A stretch of 64,000 nt of DNA from Halobacillus massiliensis (GTDB lineage: Bacteria > Bacillota > Bacilli > Bacillales > Halobacillaceae). The notes beneath the pieces were generated by a model. That model was not told where the DNA came from and did no database searches. It was given only the letters and a program-made list of their open reading frames with translations. The stretch's first letter is position 1; each line of letters opens with the position of its first letter. The stretch spans positions 3,479,396 through 3,543,395 of the forward strand of contig NZ_LT800499.1 in assembly GCF_900166625.1 (NCBI RefSeq), read 5' to 3'. Shown here in pieces: positions 11,553-21,503 of the stretch. The position numbers and the translations under genes are program-made.

Positions 11553-13778
11553 TTACGCTTTCTTAATAGGGGCAAACTTAGCCAGTAACCGTTTAATCCC
11601 AGTTGGAGCAGGAAACGCAATATCAAGCTCCATCGCTTCCCCTTCTCCTTTAACTTTTACGACAGTTCCTTCTCCCCATTTGTTATGAACAGCTTTATCA
11701 CCCGGCTGCCAGGTGACCTTCTCTCCTCCTGAGGTCTGTTTCTCGATACGCTGCGGTGCTCTTCTTTTTGGAGAAGACGGCTTGGCACTGCTTTTCTCTT
11801 TCATTTGGTTGAAAAATGGAAGCGTCTCTTTCTCTTCTTTTCCATCAAGGAGATCCTGTGGAATTTCACCGATAAACCGGCTGACAGGGTTCATGTTCGT
11901 CCTGCCGAAAAGTGTACGCATTTTTGCATGTGTAATAAACAGCCGTTTCTCTGCCCTTGTAATGCCCACATAGCATAAACGACGTTCTTCTTCCATCTCA
12001 TTATCGTCCATTAAGGAACGACTGTGCGGGAATACATTTTCTTCCATACCAATAAGGAAGACGACAGGAAACTCAAGCCCTTTGGCAGAGTGAAGCGTCA
12101 TGAGTGTCACCGTGTCATCACTGGCTGGATCATCGTTCATCGAATCGATATCAGCAATCAAGGCGAGGTCTGTTAAAAAGGAGACTAGCGTTTTATCCTC
12201 GGAAGTTTCTTCAAAGTTCTTCGTAACTGTTTTGAATTCTTCAATGTTTTCGATTCGGCTCTGGGCTTCCAAGGATTTCTCATTTCTAAGCATTTCTTCA
12301 TATCCAGTAGTTTCAATGACCTGGTCGACCATATCTGTTGCTGATAAAAATTCCTGCTGCTGTGTCCAGTTTTTAATCATCATGTAAAAATTCATGATTG
12401 ACTTGGCGGCTTTGGTGCTGACTCCCACAAAATCAATCTCTGCGGAAGCCTCATATAGTGAAATATCATGGTCTGCAGCGTATGCCTGTAGTTTCTCCAG
12501 ACTCGTCTTTCCTACACCGCGTTTTGGTTCATTAACGACACGCTGGTAACTAAGATCATCATTAGGATTAGCGATTAGACGTAAGTAGGCGAGCAGGTCC
12601 TTGATTTCTTTACGGTCGTAGAACTTTGTCCCGCCGACCATTTGATAGGGAATCCCGGCTTTAACGAATGTTTCCTCAATAGAACGCGATTGGGCATTTG
12701 TCCGGTAAAGGATGGAAATATCCTGATATTTAAATTCACCGCTTCTTATTAAATCTTCAATTTGATCTGTAATATAAAGAGCTTCGTCACGCTCCGTTCC
12801 CGCTTCTTTATACTGAATTTTAGTTCCTCCGCTATTGTCTGTCCAAAGATTTTTAGCTTTTCGTCCTGAATTATTTTTAATGACCTGATTGGCTGCATTT
12901 AAAATAAGTTCGGTGGACCGATAGTTCTGCTCAAGCAAAATTGTACGCGCTGTGGGATAGTCCTTTTCAAAGGATAAGATATTCGTGATATCCGCTCCGC
13001 GCCAGCGATAAATGGACTGATCAGAATCCCCCACAACACAGAGGTTCTGATAGCGGCTTGCTAAGTGATTAACGAGCTGATACTGGGCATGGTTCGTATC
13101 CTGATACTCATCGACATGAATGTATTGGAAGCGGCGCTGATAGTACTCCAAAACTTCCGGCAGACGTTCAAAAAGGGTTAACGTCTGCATAATTAAGTCA
13201 TCAAAGTCGAGAGACTGATTTTTACGCAGCTTCTTCTGGTAAAACTTATACACTTGGGCAATCTGCTCTTCATGGATCGAAGAGGCTTCCTTTTCATAAG
13301 CTTCGGGAGTGATCAGCTCGTTCTTTGCGTTACTGATCGCGCCCAGCATCGCACGGGGATCCCATTTCTTTGGATCCAGATTCAATTCTTTTAAAACCTG
13401 CTTAATGACAGAAAGCTGGTCACTAGAATCTAAAATAGAAAAATTACGATCATAGCCAATACGATCAATGTCCCTGCGTAAAATCCTTACACACATAGAG
13501 TGAAACGTAGACATCCAGATTTTATCTGCTTGAGATCCGACAAGCTTTTCAACACGATCTTTCATTTCTCGTGCCGCTTTATTTGTAAAAGTAATAGCTA
13601 ACACGTTTCTCGGTGAAACGTCCTTCTCTTCCATCAGGTAAGCGATCCGATGGGTTAACACCCTCGTTTTTCCACTTCCTGCTCCGGCCATAATTAACAG
13701 CGGTCCTTCCGTATGAGTAACCGCATTTCGCTGTTGTTCATTCAATCCTTTGACTAAAGGATGCATCGCTTGAGTCAT
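11553..13778 (-). CDS. pcrA: ATP-dependent 3'-5' DNA helicase PcrA
   Basis: The 741-residue protein is a UvrD/Rep-type SF1A helicase. Walker A is AGAGSGKT (residues 31-38), the DExx box is in HVDEYQDTN (about 223-231), motif III is [14 protein letters not shown], motif V is [11 protein letters not shown], and motif VI is GITRAEKR. The C-terminal tail (about 675-741) resembles the Tudor-like RNA polymerase interaction module. PcrA is essential in B. subtilis, acting in rolling-circle replication, repair and removal of RecA. It is the middle gene of pcrB-pcrA-ligA-camS. Confidence 0.98.
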   Translation of the reverse strand: MTQAMHPLVKGLNEQQRNAVTHTEGPLLIMAGAGSGKTRVLTHRIAYLMEEKDVSPRNVLAITFTNKAAREMKDRVEKLVGSQADKIWMSTFHSMCVRILRRDIDRIGYDRNFSILDSSDQLSVIKQVLKELNLDPKKWDPRAMLGAISNAKNELITPEAYEKEASSIHEEQIAQVYKFYQKKLRKNQSLDFDDLIMQTLTLFERLPEVLEYYQRRFQYIHVDEYQDTNHAQYQLVNHLASRYQNLCVVGDSDQSIYRWRGADITNILSFEKDYPTARTILLEQNYRSTELILNAANQVIKNNSGRKAKNLWTDNSGGTKIQYKEAGTERDEALYITDQIEDLIRSGEFKYQDISILYRTNAQSRSIEETFVKAGIPYQMVGGTKFYDRKEIKDLLAYLRLIANPNDDLSYQRVVNEPKRGVGKTSLEKLQAYAADHDISLYEASAEIDFVGVSTKAAKSIMNFYMMIKNWTQQQEFLSATDMVDQVIETTGYEEMLRNEKSLEAQSRIENIEEFKTVTKNFEETSEDKTLVSFLTDLALIADIDSMNDDPASDDTVTLMTLHSAKGLEFPVVFLIGMEENVFPHSRSLMDDNEMEEERRLCYVGITRAEKRLFITHAKMRTLFGRTNMNPVSRFIGEIPQDLLDGKEEKETLPFFNQMKEKSSAKPSSPKRRAPQRIEKQTSGGEKVTWQPGDKAVHNKWGEGTVVKVKGEGEAMELDIAFPAPTGIKRLLAKFAPIKKA

Positions 13779-13803
13779 AAGGACACCTTCCTTTTTTAAT
13801 ATA

Positions 13804-14484
13804 TTATTTACAGGCTTCTACCGTTCGTAACGCTGCCTGAATGTCTTTATATATAATATTGCCGACAACGATGACATCCGCATACTGCTTCATCATTTGT
13901 GCCTGCTCTTTTGTCTCGATCCCTCCGCCATAAAAAAGAAGGGTATGATTAAGTTCTCTTTTGACTTGCTTCACGAGCTCGGGATCTCCCCATGTTCCAC
14001 TATACTCTAAGTAAAAAATCGGCAGATGAAACATGTGCTCCGCTATTTGAGCATAAGCGACTGCGTCGTTAGCTGTCGGCAGCTGACAGCTTGTCTCCTG
14101 ATAAACCTTTGCCTCATCATTCATGACACAATATCCTTCAACGAGTAGATCGTTCCATGTAATAAGATCACCATATTCTTTCACGGCATGATGGTGGAGT
14201 CCAATAATGAACTGCCTGTCTCTACTGTTTAAAACGGAAGGAATTAAATAGCCGTCAAACCCTGGCATAATCGCTTCCAGGTTGGAAAGCTCCAGAACAC
14301 AGGGGATGTCATACTGCTGCACTCTTTCCCACAGATCAAACACTTTATTGAAGGTTACTCCGTCTGTTCCTCCGATGATCAAGGCATCTGTGCCTGAATG
14401 ACAGATCATTTGAAGAGAAGATTCCTGAAGAGGCTTATTAGGATCCAGTTTAAAAACATGCTGCCAGTTCTTAACTTGTAACAA
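13804..14484 (-). CDS. pcrB: Heptaprenylglyceryl phosphate synthase PcrB
   Basis: The 226-residue TIM-barrel protein of the PcrB/GGGPS family starts [16 protein letters not shown]; the family motifs [11 protein letters not shown] and [12 protein letters not shown] are visible. PcrB joins heptaprenyl diphosphate to sn-glycerol-1-phosphate, making an ether lipid found in Bacillales. The start codon is TTG, supported by GGAGG 10 bases upstream; no nearby ATG fits. It heads the pcrB-pcrA-ligA operon. Confidence 0.95.
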   Translation of the reverse strand: MLQVKNWQHVFKLDPNKPLQESSLQMICHSGTDALIIGGTDGVTFNKVFDLWERVQQYDIPCVLELSNLEAIMPGFDGYLIPSVLNSRDRQFIIGLHHHAVKEYGDLITWNDLLVEGYCVMNDEAKVYQETSCQLPTANDAVAYAQIAEHMFHLPIFYLEYSGTWGDPELVKQVKRELNHTLLFYGGGIETKEQAQMMKQYADVIVVGNIIYKDIQAALRTVEACK

Positions 14485-14605
14485 GGGTTTATTCCTCCAA
14501 GTTCGATTTGTCCATTCATATATTATAGCATTTTTTCACGTTCTACATAAATTGATCGTCTAGTTTTTACGAAAGAAATATAAACCAGTGTGCATACGGG
14601 AAACC

Positions 14606-14704
14606 TTCCTGCTTTTTCGTCGTTTCTCTCCGCTCTTTCGGCCTTTCTTCCCTCTCTTTCGGCACTTTTCTCCGTGCTTTCGACACTATCCTCCCCCTTT
14701 CAAC
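14606..14704 (-). repeat. Degenerate 21-bp tandem repeat between yerC and pcrB
   Basis: On the minus strand about five units of 20-22 bases each carry a CGAAAG-like core followed by a purine-rich tail (for example TGCCGAAAGAGAGGGAAG). The region lies between the yerC terminator and the pcrB promoter and encodes no plausible protein. Confidence 0.6.
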
Positions 14705-14708
14705 AAAA

Positions 14709-14740
14709 CAAAAAAATCCTCCGGATAAATCACCGAAGGA
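14709..14740 (-). terminator. Terminator after yerC
   Basis: The arms TCCTTCGG and CCGGAGGA with a 7-8 base loop are followed by a run of Ts on the minus strand. Confidence 0.85.
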
Positions 14741-14752
14741 CTGGTATAGCAT

Positions 14753-15070
14753 TTATTTTGTTTTATTCTCTTGCACACGATCCAGCGCCAGGGTGTAGGC
14801 GTCATTGCCATAGTTTAAGCAGCGTTTCACCCGGGAGATTGTCGCTGTGGATGCCCCTGTTTCTGTTTCGATCTTATGATAAGTGTAGCCTTCTCTTAAC
14901 ATTCGAGCGACTTCGAGGCGCTGAGCCAGTGACTGGACTTCATTCATCGTGGCCAGGTCGTCAAAGAACTCATAACATTCTTCTACATTATTCAGTGATA
15001 AAATGGCTTCGAACAATTGATCGAGGGTTTTCCCTCGTAATTTATCAATCTGCACTGATTTCCCTCCCAT
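14753..15070 (-). CDS. yerC: TrpR-related DNA-binding protein YerC
   Basis: The 105-residue protein matches the YerC/YecD family, related to the Trp repressor. A helix-turn-helix is visible in YTYHKIETETGASTATISRVKRCL (about residues 63-86). The target is unknown. Its ATG overlaps the yerB stop by one base (TAATG), so yerB and yerC are translationally coupled. A strong terminator follows. Confidence 0.92.
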   Translation of the reverse strand: MGGKSVQIDKLRGKTLDQLFEAILSLNNVEECYEFFDDLATMNEVQSLAQRLEVARMLREGYTYHKIETETGASTATISRVKRCLNYGNDAYTLALDRVQENKTK

Positions 15071-16068
15071 TACTCTGTTGTTACGGTGCCAGGATCTTCA
15101 GGTATAATATTCACCCATGTCTGCCCCTTCACAAAAGAGACAAGATGACCATTTTTATATGGCAGTAATCGACCCTTTATATTCTTCCATTCTACATCAA
15201 ATTGCCGGCCTTTTTGCAACAAATAACCTTTACCTCCTGTGGAAAGGTCAATATTTCGCCGGCCTTCTTCGTCTATTATTTCATGTGGAGCATGAATAAT
15301 AAATACATTATCAAGGGAAATTTGGTCTTCTGTCTCCTGATCTACGCTCGGTTCTCCATTACTGAAACGAAGATACTTTTCACTCTTTTGCTCATATTCA
15401 TAATGGACGATTTCTTCCTGCGCATAAGTGATCGTTACTTTGTTTGCTGTTTCCCCTTCTTCTTCTGCTCCTTCACTAAATGGCAAGGGGTCAATGTCTT
15501 TCTTCATTTGATACCCTTTGCTCTGTATGAGCATATCGATCCCATTTGTAAGCAAATAAGAGTTATGGGGAGCCTGTCGGTCTTCCGTTCTTTTAAACAG
15601 CATCCTGTCATTATCATATTTCGCACCGTCCGCGTAGTCAATGCCGCTGTTGCTGACCTGTTGATTAATAAAAGCAGCTGCGCCATGGTAAGTATAAATT
15701 CCATCAAATCCTTTGGCAATCTCCATATAATATGGACGGGCACTTCGCACAGGTCCAATCGTTTCCGGCAGGCGGCTTTGGTAAAGAGCTAAAAACCTTG
15801 TAATCGGCCCTTCAGCTAATGCTTCATAAACAACATCCGCTTTACTCAGACCTGACTGTGGCCGGGCTTTCACATGATTATTAACCATAACTGCTATCAC
15901 CCGATCATCCACAGGTTCTTCACTGCTTTCCCCTGTTAGAGGATAAACGTATGAAGAGCCATCGATCTCCTCGCGGCCGTCATCGGTCTTACCTTCCCCT
16001 TTATTGCAGGCGGCAAGAAATACAATCAGGACGAACAGAAACAAGATCCCTGACTTTTTCATTTTCAT
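15070..16068 (-). CDS. yerB: DUF3048 domain lipoprotein YerB
   Basis: The 332-residue protein has a lipoprotein signal peptide (lipobox FLAAC, Cys21) and a DUF3048 domain starting near YPLTG, with the conserved blocks RPQSGLSKADVVYE, GPVRSARPYY and RQAPHNSYL. It is a predicted outer-leaflet lipoprotein of unknown function, orthologous to B. subtilis YerB by sequence and position. Two closely spaced starts (MKMKKS) are possible. Confidence 0.92.
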   Translation of the reverse strand: MKMKKSGILFLFVLIVFLAACNKGEGKTDDGREEIDGSSYVYPLTGESSEEPVDDRVIAVMVNNHVKARPQSGLSKADVVYEALAEGPITRFLALYQSRLPETIGPVRSARPYYMEIAKGFDGIYTYHGAAAFINQQVSNSGIDYADGAKYDNDRMLFKRTEDRQAPHNSYLLTNGIDMLIQSKGYQMKKDIDPLPFSEGAEEEGETANKVTITYAQEEIVHYEYEQKSEKYLRFSNGEPSVDQETEDQISLDNVFIIHAPHEIIDEEGRRNIDLSTGGKGYLLQKGRQFDVEWKNIKGRLLPYKNGHLVSFVKGQTWVNIIPEDPGTVTTE

Positions 16069-16110
16069 ATACCCCTCATTAAAAAGTTATTTCTCTCTCT
16101 AACTTCTATT

Positions 16111-17856
16111 TTACCTCATTATAGCGGGGTATAGAACCTCATTCTTTTTCACATCCATTAATCCTTGAGGTGTAATGCGGACAAATGGCAGGTGAACAGA
16201 GGATAGGAATAAAAGCGTATATACAGGGTCATCGAATTTAAATCCGTAGTTCTTGAGATGTTTTTTCAGCTTGACTTCTTCTTTCATTAACTTGTCCATT
16301 GGCAGATCTGCCATCATTCCGGATAGGGAAAGAGGGAGTTCGAAGATTACTTTTCCTTGGTCCACCAGGACAATACCGCCGCCTATTTCTTTCATTCGGT
16401 CAAATGCAATCTTCATATCTTTGCGCGACTTGCCTAGTATTATAACATCTCCAGTATTGGAATATGTGCTGATTAATCCGCCAAGAGAATTTGTAAACCC
16501 TTTCAGTATTGTGTTTACTTTCCACTTTCCTTCACGATCCATTAGGGTGAGGAATGCTTCATGATGATCGTGAGATAGTCTTTCAACGGAAGCCTCAATA
16601 TCCACAGGGTAAGGCTTCATGATCACATCGTTTGCCATTTCCATTCCAACAGGCATGGAAAACTGCAGATCGTCTTCTGTCAGACTCCACGCGAGATCAA
16701 GAGGTTTTACTCCGTGTTTTGTCCAGTTAATTTCCGAATGGTCTTTCACAAGCTTTCCATCTTTTTTCACCCATTCGCCCTTAGCTATGACAGCATGGGG
16801 ATGCGGGTTTTTCGGATCGGACAGGAAATTAAGATGGGCGACCCTTCCAGGAGCAAGACTGCCTACTCGGTCTTCTATGCCAAAGTGTCGAGCTGCCTGA
16901 TAGGATCCCATCATATAGGCATCAATCGGATCAATTCCTTTTTCAATCGCGATTTGAATGCATGGATTAATGATTCCCTCACTATAAAAACCCGGCGTAG
17001 AACCATCAGTTGTAAACATCATATGGTCAAAGCTTTGAATATTTTTCTCCAATAGACCATCCAAAATTTTCGGCAGGTCAGGGCGGATGGAGGAATATCG
17101 CAGACCTGTCTGATAACCGAAGCTCAGACGTTCAATCACTTCATCTGCTGTCATGGATTCATGTTCTGAATCTATGCCGAGCAGTCTCATTTTCACAAGG
17201 GTTCTCCAGGATGCCCCTGGAAGGTGACCTTCTAAAGGTTTACGTGACCGCTTCGTCTCTTGCATACGGTAAAGCGTTTGATCGTCTCCGCCGTAAAGCA
17301 CGCGGGGCCACGCTGTCAGTTCCCCTCCTTGAATGACAGCATCATGCTGGATCCACGGAAGAATCTGTTCATCAAATGCAGCCTGCTCGTCTTCCTGTAA
17401 GGCAGACTGCGAATCAAACCTCGCCCACCAGAAGACGCTGGCTGATAGATTCATGAATTCTTCAAGCAGGTCAAAAGCCTGCGTCTGATCAGTTAAGAAC
17501 AGCCACATTAAATTATCATTAATCAATGTGGTCGTGCCTGTCTGGACTGCATAATCAGCCAGACTCCGGGGATTATATAACTGAAATGGATGAGCATGAG
17601 GCTCTACGTATCCTGGGACAACAAATGTGCCTTCTGCATCTATAATTTCTGTTCCTTCCAAGTTAGCCGGGAGCTCTTGTCCAGTATATATAATTCTGTC
17701 TTCATATATCCAAATGTGGCCGTTCAGCCATTGTTTGAGATAAACGTTTAAGTATGTTGTGTTTTTTATAAGTTTTGTAGGTGCCAGCTTTCCGTCTATG
17801 ACAGCCGTATGTTCTCTAAGCTGTCGATTTCGCCAGCGGAAGCGTTGTTCATTCAT
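16111..17856 (-). CDS. yerA: Adenine deaminase-like amidohydrolase YerA
   Basis: The 581-residue protein of the amidohydrolase superfamily has the metal-binding strand motif VPGYVEPHAHPFQ and a C-terminal adenine deaminase domain. B. subtilis YerA is a putative adenine deaminase; its substrate is unproven. The frame is open 56 codons further upstream across an intergenic terminator, so I use the ATG at 17856, which has GGGGGAG 6 bases before it and starts MNEQRFRWRNRQLREH as in YerA. It lies just after the purine operon, a sensible place for a purine-related enzyme. Confidence 0.9.
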   Translation of the reverse strand: MNEQRFRWRNRQLREHTAVIDGKLAPTKLIKNTTYLNVYLKQWLNGHIWIYEDRIIYTGQELPANLEGTEIIDAEGTFVVPGYVEPHAHPFQLYNPRSLADYAVQTGTTTLINDNLMWLFLTDQTQAFDLLEEFMNLSASVFWWARFDSQSALQEDEQAAFDEQILPWIQHDAVIQGGELTAWPRVLYGGDDQTLYRMQETKRSRKPLEGHLPGASWRTLVKMRLLGIDSEHESMTADEVIERLSFGYQTGLRYSSIRPDLPKILDGLLEKNIQSFDHMMFTTDGSTPGFYSEGIINPCIQIAIEKGIDPIDAYMMGSYQAARHFGIEDRVGSLAPGRVAHLNFLSDPKNPHPHAVIAKGEWVKKDGKLVKDHSEINWTKHGVKPLDLAWSLTEDDLQFSMPVGMEMANDVIMKPYPVDIEASVERLSHDHHEAFLTLMDREGKWKVNTILKGFTNSLGGLISTYSNTGDVIILGKSRKDMKIAFDRMKEIGGGIVLVDQGKVIFELPLSLSGMMADLPMDKLMKEEVKLKKHLKNYGFKFDDPVYTLLFLSSVHLPFVRITPQGLMDVKKNEVLYPAIMR

Positions 17857-17970
17857 GGAGCTCCCCCCTGATTCATTTGTTTTATAGTAACACAGGATGA
17901 AACCGTTCGCTAAGCAAAAAGAAAACGCTTTATTTACAATTTTGTGTCCAAATACACTTATCCATTCAAA

Positions 17971-18000
17971 AAAACAAAAAAAGACGGGCAAGCCCGTCTT
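17971..18000. terminator. Terminator of the purine operon (symmetrical)
   Basis: Perfect arms AAGACGGGC and GCCCGTCTT with flanking A and T runs on both sides lie about 90 bases beyond the purD stop. The hairpin could also insulate the rightward small ORF starting at 18024. Confidence 0.85.
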
Positions 18001-18023
18001 TTTAAAGAAAAGGATGTGATTCA

Positions 18024-18128
18024 ATGGATTTCCTGGAATACTTGACTGACGTAGGGTTTGTAATCTCCGTTATTATTGGTACAATCGCAGCATTACTCTA
18101 TGTTTTGATCAGAAGAAACAGAGACTGA
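18024..18128 (+). CDS. EYxxD motif small membrane protein (34 aa)
   Basis: The frame starts MDFLEYLTDVGFVISVIIG and encodes 34 residues with one membrane helix (about 11-29) and a basic tail (RRNRD). EYLTD at residues 5-9 fits the EYxxD motif that names a family of tiny Bacillaceae membrane proteins of unknown function. An AAGGATGTGA ribosome binding site precedes the ATG. It runs opposite to purD and overlaps the last 36 bases of that gene, so the two are convergent and overlapping. Confidence 0.7.
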   Translation: MDFLEYLTDVGFVISVIIGTIAALLYVLIRRNRD

Positions 18129-19370
18129 GCGTCCGATATCCTTTCTGTAAAAGAACTTATCCTGGGGTTCAAAGGCCTCTAAAGTGTGATACACCTTATC
18201 GAGTGAATCGGACAATGTTTTTCCTTTTGCTCCGAACAAAAGAACCCGGCCGCCGTCCGATACGTAATTTGCTCCGTCCTTTTTTGTTCCTGCATGAATG
18301 GAAAACACCTCTGTTTCACGATTCCATTTCGGTAGCTGTACACCCTTTTCGTAAGGACCTGGATAACCTGCAGATGCTACAACAACTCCAGCACAGGCCT
18401 CTTTTGAAAATCGAAGCTTTGGATCTTTGTTATCCAGCACATCCATAATGACCTGTACGAGATCATTTTCAAGAAGCGGCAGAACAACCTGTGTTTCAGG
18501 ATCACCAAAGCGCGCATTAAATTCGATGACTTTTGGGCCTTGCTCTGTCTGAATTAATCCCGCATACAGTATCCCTGTAAAAGAACGATCTTCCTCAATA
18601 AGTGCCCGAGCGGTTGGGATTAAAATATGATCGACAGCGTATTGATAGGTCTCTTCTGTCACTACACGTGATGGAGCAAAGGCTCCCATCCCGCCCGTAT
18701 TTGGTCCTTCATCATTTTCATATGCTCGCTTATGGTCTCTCGCCGTCACCATTGGGTAGACATTTTCACCATGGACAAAGGCCATCAGTGAATATTCCTC
18801 CCCTTCCAGAAATTCTTCAATGACGATTTCCGAACTCGCTTCACCGAACTGATGATCCAGCAGCATATCTTCTACAGCCTGAATCGCCTGTTCTATGGTT
18901 TCTGCAACGACAACGCCTTTTCCTGCCGCCAGCCCGTCGGCTTTTATAACGATAGGTGCTCCTTTTTCCCGAAGATATTTCTTTGCCTTTTCAGCATCGG
19001 TAAAGGCGGCATACTCTGCTGTCGGTATGTCATATTTATGCATCAGCTGTTTCGCAAAATGCTTACTTCCTTCGATGAGTGCTGCAGACTTTGTCGGGCC
19101 GAATACTTTGAGTTCTGCCTGCTTAAAGCTGTCAACAATTCCTTCAAGAAGTGGGTTTTCAGGGCCGACAAACGTAAGATCCACCTGCTGTTCTTTTGCA
19201 AATTTCACAAGCTGTTCATGATCGGTTTCTGTAATTGGCAGGCATTCGGCCTGTTCCTCCATGCCGGCATTTCCAGGGGCTGCATAGACTTGCGACACCT
19301 GAGGACTTTTGGCAAATTTCTGGACTAAGCTGTGTTCACGGCCGCCGCGGCCAATGACTAATACCTTCAT
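18093..19370 (-). CDS. purD: Phosphoribosylamine-glycine ligase (GARS)
   Basis: The 425-residue ATP-grasp enzyme makes GAR from phosphoribosylamine, glycine and ATP, the second step of purine synthesis. It starts MKVLVIGRGGREHSL and contains ADGLAAGKGVVVA and EFNARFGDPETQVVLP. The frame is open 77 codons upstream into purH; I reject that in favour of the ATG at 19370, which has an AGGAG-type site and lies 16 bases after purH. The last dozen residues overlap the opposite-strand small ORF. Confidence 0.97.
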   Translation of the reverse strand: MKVLVIGRGGREHSLVQKFAKSPQVSQVYAAPGNAGMEEQAECLPITETDHEQLVKFAKEQQVDLTFVGPENPLLEGIVDSFKQAELKVFGPTKSAALIEGSKHFAKQLMHKYDIPTAEYAAFTDAEKAKKYLREKGAPIVIKADGLAAGKGVVVAETIEQAIQAVEDMLLDHQFGEASSEIVIEEFLEGEEYSLMAFVHGENVYPMVTARDHKRAYENDEGPNTGGMGAFAPSRVVTEETYQYAVDHILIPTARALIEEDRSFTGILYAGLIQTEQGPKVIEFNARFGDPETQVVLPLLENDLVQVIMDVLDNKDPKLRFSKEACAGVVVASAGYPGPYEKGVQLPKWNRETEVFSIHAGTKKDGANYVSDGGRVLLFGAKGKTLSDSLDKVYHTLEAFEPQDKFFYRKDIGRSVSVSSDQNIE

Positions 19371-19386
19371 TTCGTCAGCTCCTCTT

Positions 19387-20925
19387 TTAATGTTTAAAGT
19401 GACGCATTTTTGTAAAGACCATAGCAATTCCATGTTTATTACAGGCATCAATTGAATCCTGGTCACGCTTTGATCCGCCTGGCTGAATAATCGCCGTAAT
19501 GCCAGCCTCGGCTGCGGCTTCAACTGTATCAGGCATTGGGAAAAAGGCATCTGAAGCCATAATTGCTCCTTTTGCTTGTTCGCCTGCCTGTTCAAAGGCA
19601 ATTTTCGCTGCTCCCACTCTGTTCATCTGTCCTGCGCCTACACCTAGTGTCTGATCAGCTTTTGCCACGACGATTGCATTAGATTTCACATGTTTTACGA
19701 CCTTCCAGCCAAGCTCCAGGTCTTTAAGCTCCTGCTCGTCAGGCTGGCGCTCTGTTGCAACTTCTAGTTCGACATCTTCAAGTGATCCTTCATCTGTATC
19801 CTGGACAAGCAGGCCGCCGCTGACGGATGTAAGCTTTTGAGTCTGCGTCTCTGGCTTGTTCATTTCTACTTTTAATAAGCGTAAGTTCTTTTTCGCTGTC
19901 AAAATATCGAGGGCCTCCTGGCTGAAAGAAGGGGCGATAACAATTTCAAGGAAAATCTCTTTTAATTTAGCAGCTGTCTCGCCATCCACTTCGCGGTTAA
20001 GGGCCACGATGCCTCCAAAAATAGAAACCGGGTCAGCTGCATAAGCCTTGCTATATGCTTCAAATAAATCTTTTCCAATTCCTACACCACATGGATTCAT
20101 ATGCTTAACCGCAACGGCTGCCGGCTCAGTAAATTCCAGTACGACATCAAGGGCGGCATTGGCATCCTGAATGTTGTTATAAGAAAGCTCTTTTCCATTC
20201 AGCTGCTCTGCATAGGCAAGCGAAGCTCCTTTATGGTTGGCTTTTTTATAAAAAGCAGCTGTCTGATGAGGGTTTTCTCCATAACGAAGCGACTGAACCT
20301 TCTCGTATGTAACGGTATAGGTTTCCGGATACGCTTCTTCGACAAGTTCTGCAAAATAACCCGCGATCATTGCATCATAGTTGGCTGTATGACGGAAAAC
20401 CTTGGCCGCAAGTTTTCTGCGTGCTTCGAAAGATAAATCTTCAGATTGAAGGCTGTTAAGAACTCCTTCATAATCCTCAGGGTCAACGATCACCACTACG
20501 TCTTCAAAGCTTTTAGCTGCTGAGCGAAGCATAGTAGGACCGCCGATATCAATATTTTCAATAGCATCGGCTTCTGTAACGTCCGGTTTAGCAATCGTTT
20601 CTTTAAAAGGATATAAATTAACGACTACTAGATCAATGGTTTCAATATTAAGCTCATCCAGCTGACGCATATGGTCTTTATTGCTCCGTTTAGCCAAAAG
20701 ACCTCCGTGGACAGAAGGATGCAGAGTTTTCACACGTCCATCCATGATCTCAGGGAATTCTGTTACTTCAGAGATAGAAAGTACAGGAAGGCCTGCTTCT
20801 TCAATGGCACGTTTTGTTCCTCCTGTAGAAATAAGTTCATATCCTAATTCCACAAGGCCCTTTGCAAAGTCTGTAAGACCGGCTTTATTTGATACGCTGA
20901 GCAGTGCACGTTTAGTTGTAGTCAT
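19387..20925 (-). CDS. purH: AICAR transformylase / IMP cyclohydrolase
   Basis: The 512-residue bifunctional enzyme catalyses the last two steps to IMP. The N-terminal MGS-like IMP cyclohydrolase domain ([11 protein letters not shown]...ELISTGGT, about 1-195) is followed by the formyl-transferase domain ([13 protein letters not shown] onward), with [12 protein letters not shown] near the C-terminus. The start overlaps the purN stop by 4 bases. Confidence 0.98.
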   Translation of the reverse strand: MTTTKRALLSVSNKAGLTDFAKGLVELGYELISTGGTKRAIEEAGLPVLSISEVTEFPEIMDGRVKTLHPSVHGGLLAKRSNKDHMRQLDELNIETIDLVVVNLYPFKETIAKPDVTEADAIENIDIGGPTMLRSAAKSFEDVVVIVDPEDYEGVLNSLQSEDLSFEARRKLAAKVFRHTANYDAMIAGYFAELVEEAYPETYTVTYEKVQSLRYGENPHQTAAFYKKANHKGASLAYAEQLNGKELSYNNIQDANAALDVVLEFTEPAAVAVKHMNPCGVGIGKDLFEAYSKAYAADPVSIFGGIVALNREVDGETAAKLKEIFLEIVIAPSFSQEALDILTAKKNLRLLKVEMNKPETQTQKLTSVSGGLLVQDTDEGSLEDVELEVATERQPDEQELKDLELGWKVVKHVKSNAIVVAKADQTLGVGAGQMNRVGAAKIAFEQAGEQAKGAIMASDAFFPMPDTVEAAAEAGITAIIQPGGSKRDQDSIDACNKHGIAMVFTKMRHFKH

Positions 20926-21503
20926 TTAGCTTCCTCCTTGGTGAGTAATGATTGAATGACACGCGGATATAGCTTATGTTCAACCGCCTGGATTTTCTTT
21001 TGAACCTCTTCCTTTTTGTCACTTTCCGTAATCGTAATGGCCTCCTGGGCGATAATCGGTCCGGTATCCATTCCATCATCAACGAAGTGAACCGTAACTC
21101 CCGTTACCTTTACCTTTTTAGCCACAGCCTGTCCAATCGCGTCCTTGCCTGGAAAAGCAGGAAGAAGGGAAGGATGAATATTAATAATACGGTTATGGTA
21201 GGCTTCAAGCAGGGTTGGGCCGATCAGACGCATATAGCCGGCAAGGATAATCCATTCGACCCCTTTATCTCGGCAGTCTGCGAGTAGTGCCGACTCATAG
21301 GCCTTTTTATCAGAAAAGGATTTAGGATGATACACAACGGTGTCTACTTCTCTTTTCTGCGCTTTTTCAATCACACCTGCCTTGATGTTATCAGAAACGA
21401 GAAGACAGACTTCGGCATCCAGCTCTCCTGATTCTACAGCGTTCATAATGGCATCAAAGTTTGAACCTGTTCCTGATGCGAATACGGCTATTTTATTGCT
21501 CAT
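20922..21503 (-). CDS. purN: Phosphoribosylglycinamide formyltransferase
   Basis: The roughly 193-residue protein transfers formyl from 10-formyl-THF to GAR. It shows the N-terminal [13 protein letters not shown] phosphate loop, the catalytic Asn-His pair in [11 protein letters not shown], and Asp in [14 protein letters not shown]. The ATG at 21503 overlaps the purM stop (ATGA). A GTG two codons upstream (21509) has a slightly better-spaced AAGGA, so either start may be used. Confidence 0.96.
   Translation of the reverse strand: MSNKIAVFASGTGSNFDAIMNAVESGELDAEVCLLVSDNIKAGVIEKAQKREVDTVVYHPKSFSDKKAYESALLADCRDKGVEWIILAGYMRLIGPTLLEAYHNRIINIHPSLLPAFPGKDAIGQAVAKKVKVTGVTVHFVDDGMDTGPIIAQEAITITESDKKEEVQKKIQAVEHKLYPRVIQSLLTKEEAK

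Noticed and set aside
14567..14752. Minus-strand 61-residue frame between pcrB and yerC
   Set aside because: Its sequence is the translation of the 21-bp tandem repeat and the yerC terminator; no ribosome binding site and no family resemblance.
17857..18024. 56-codon N-terminal extension of YerA
   Set aside because: It would read through the purine operon terminator; a good ribosome binding site and homologue starts support 17856.
19371..19601. 77-codon N-terminal extension of PurD
   Set aside because: Lies wholly inside purH in another frame; the ATG at 19370 has a ribosome binding site and matches the family start.
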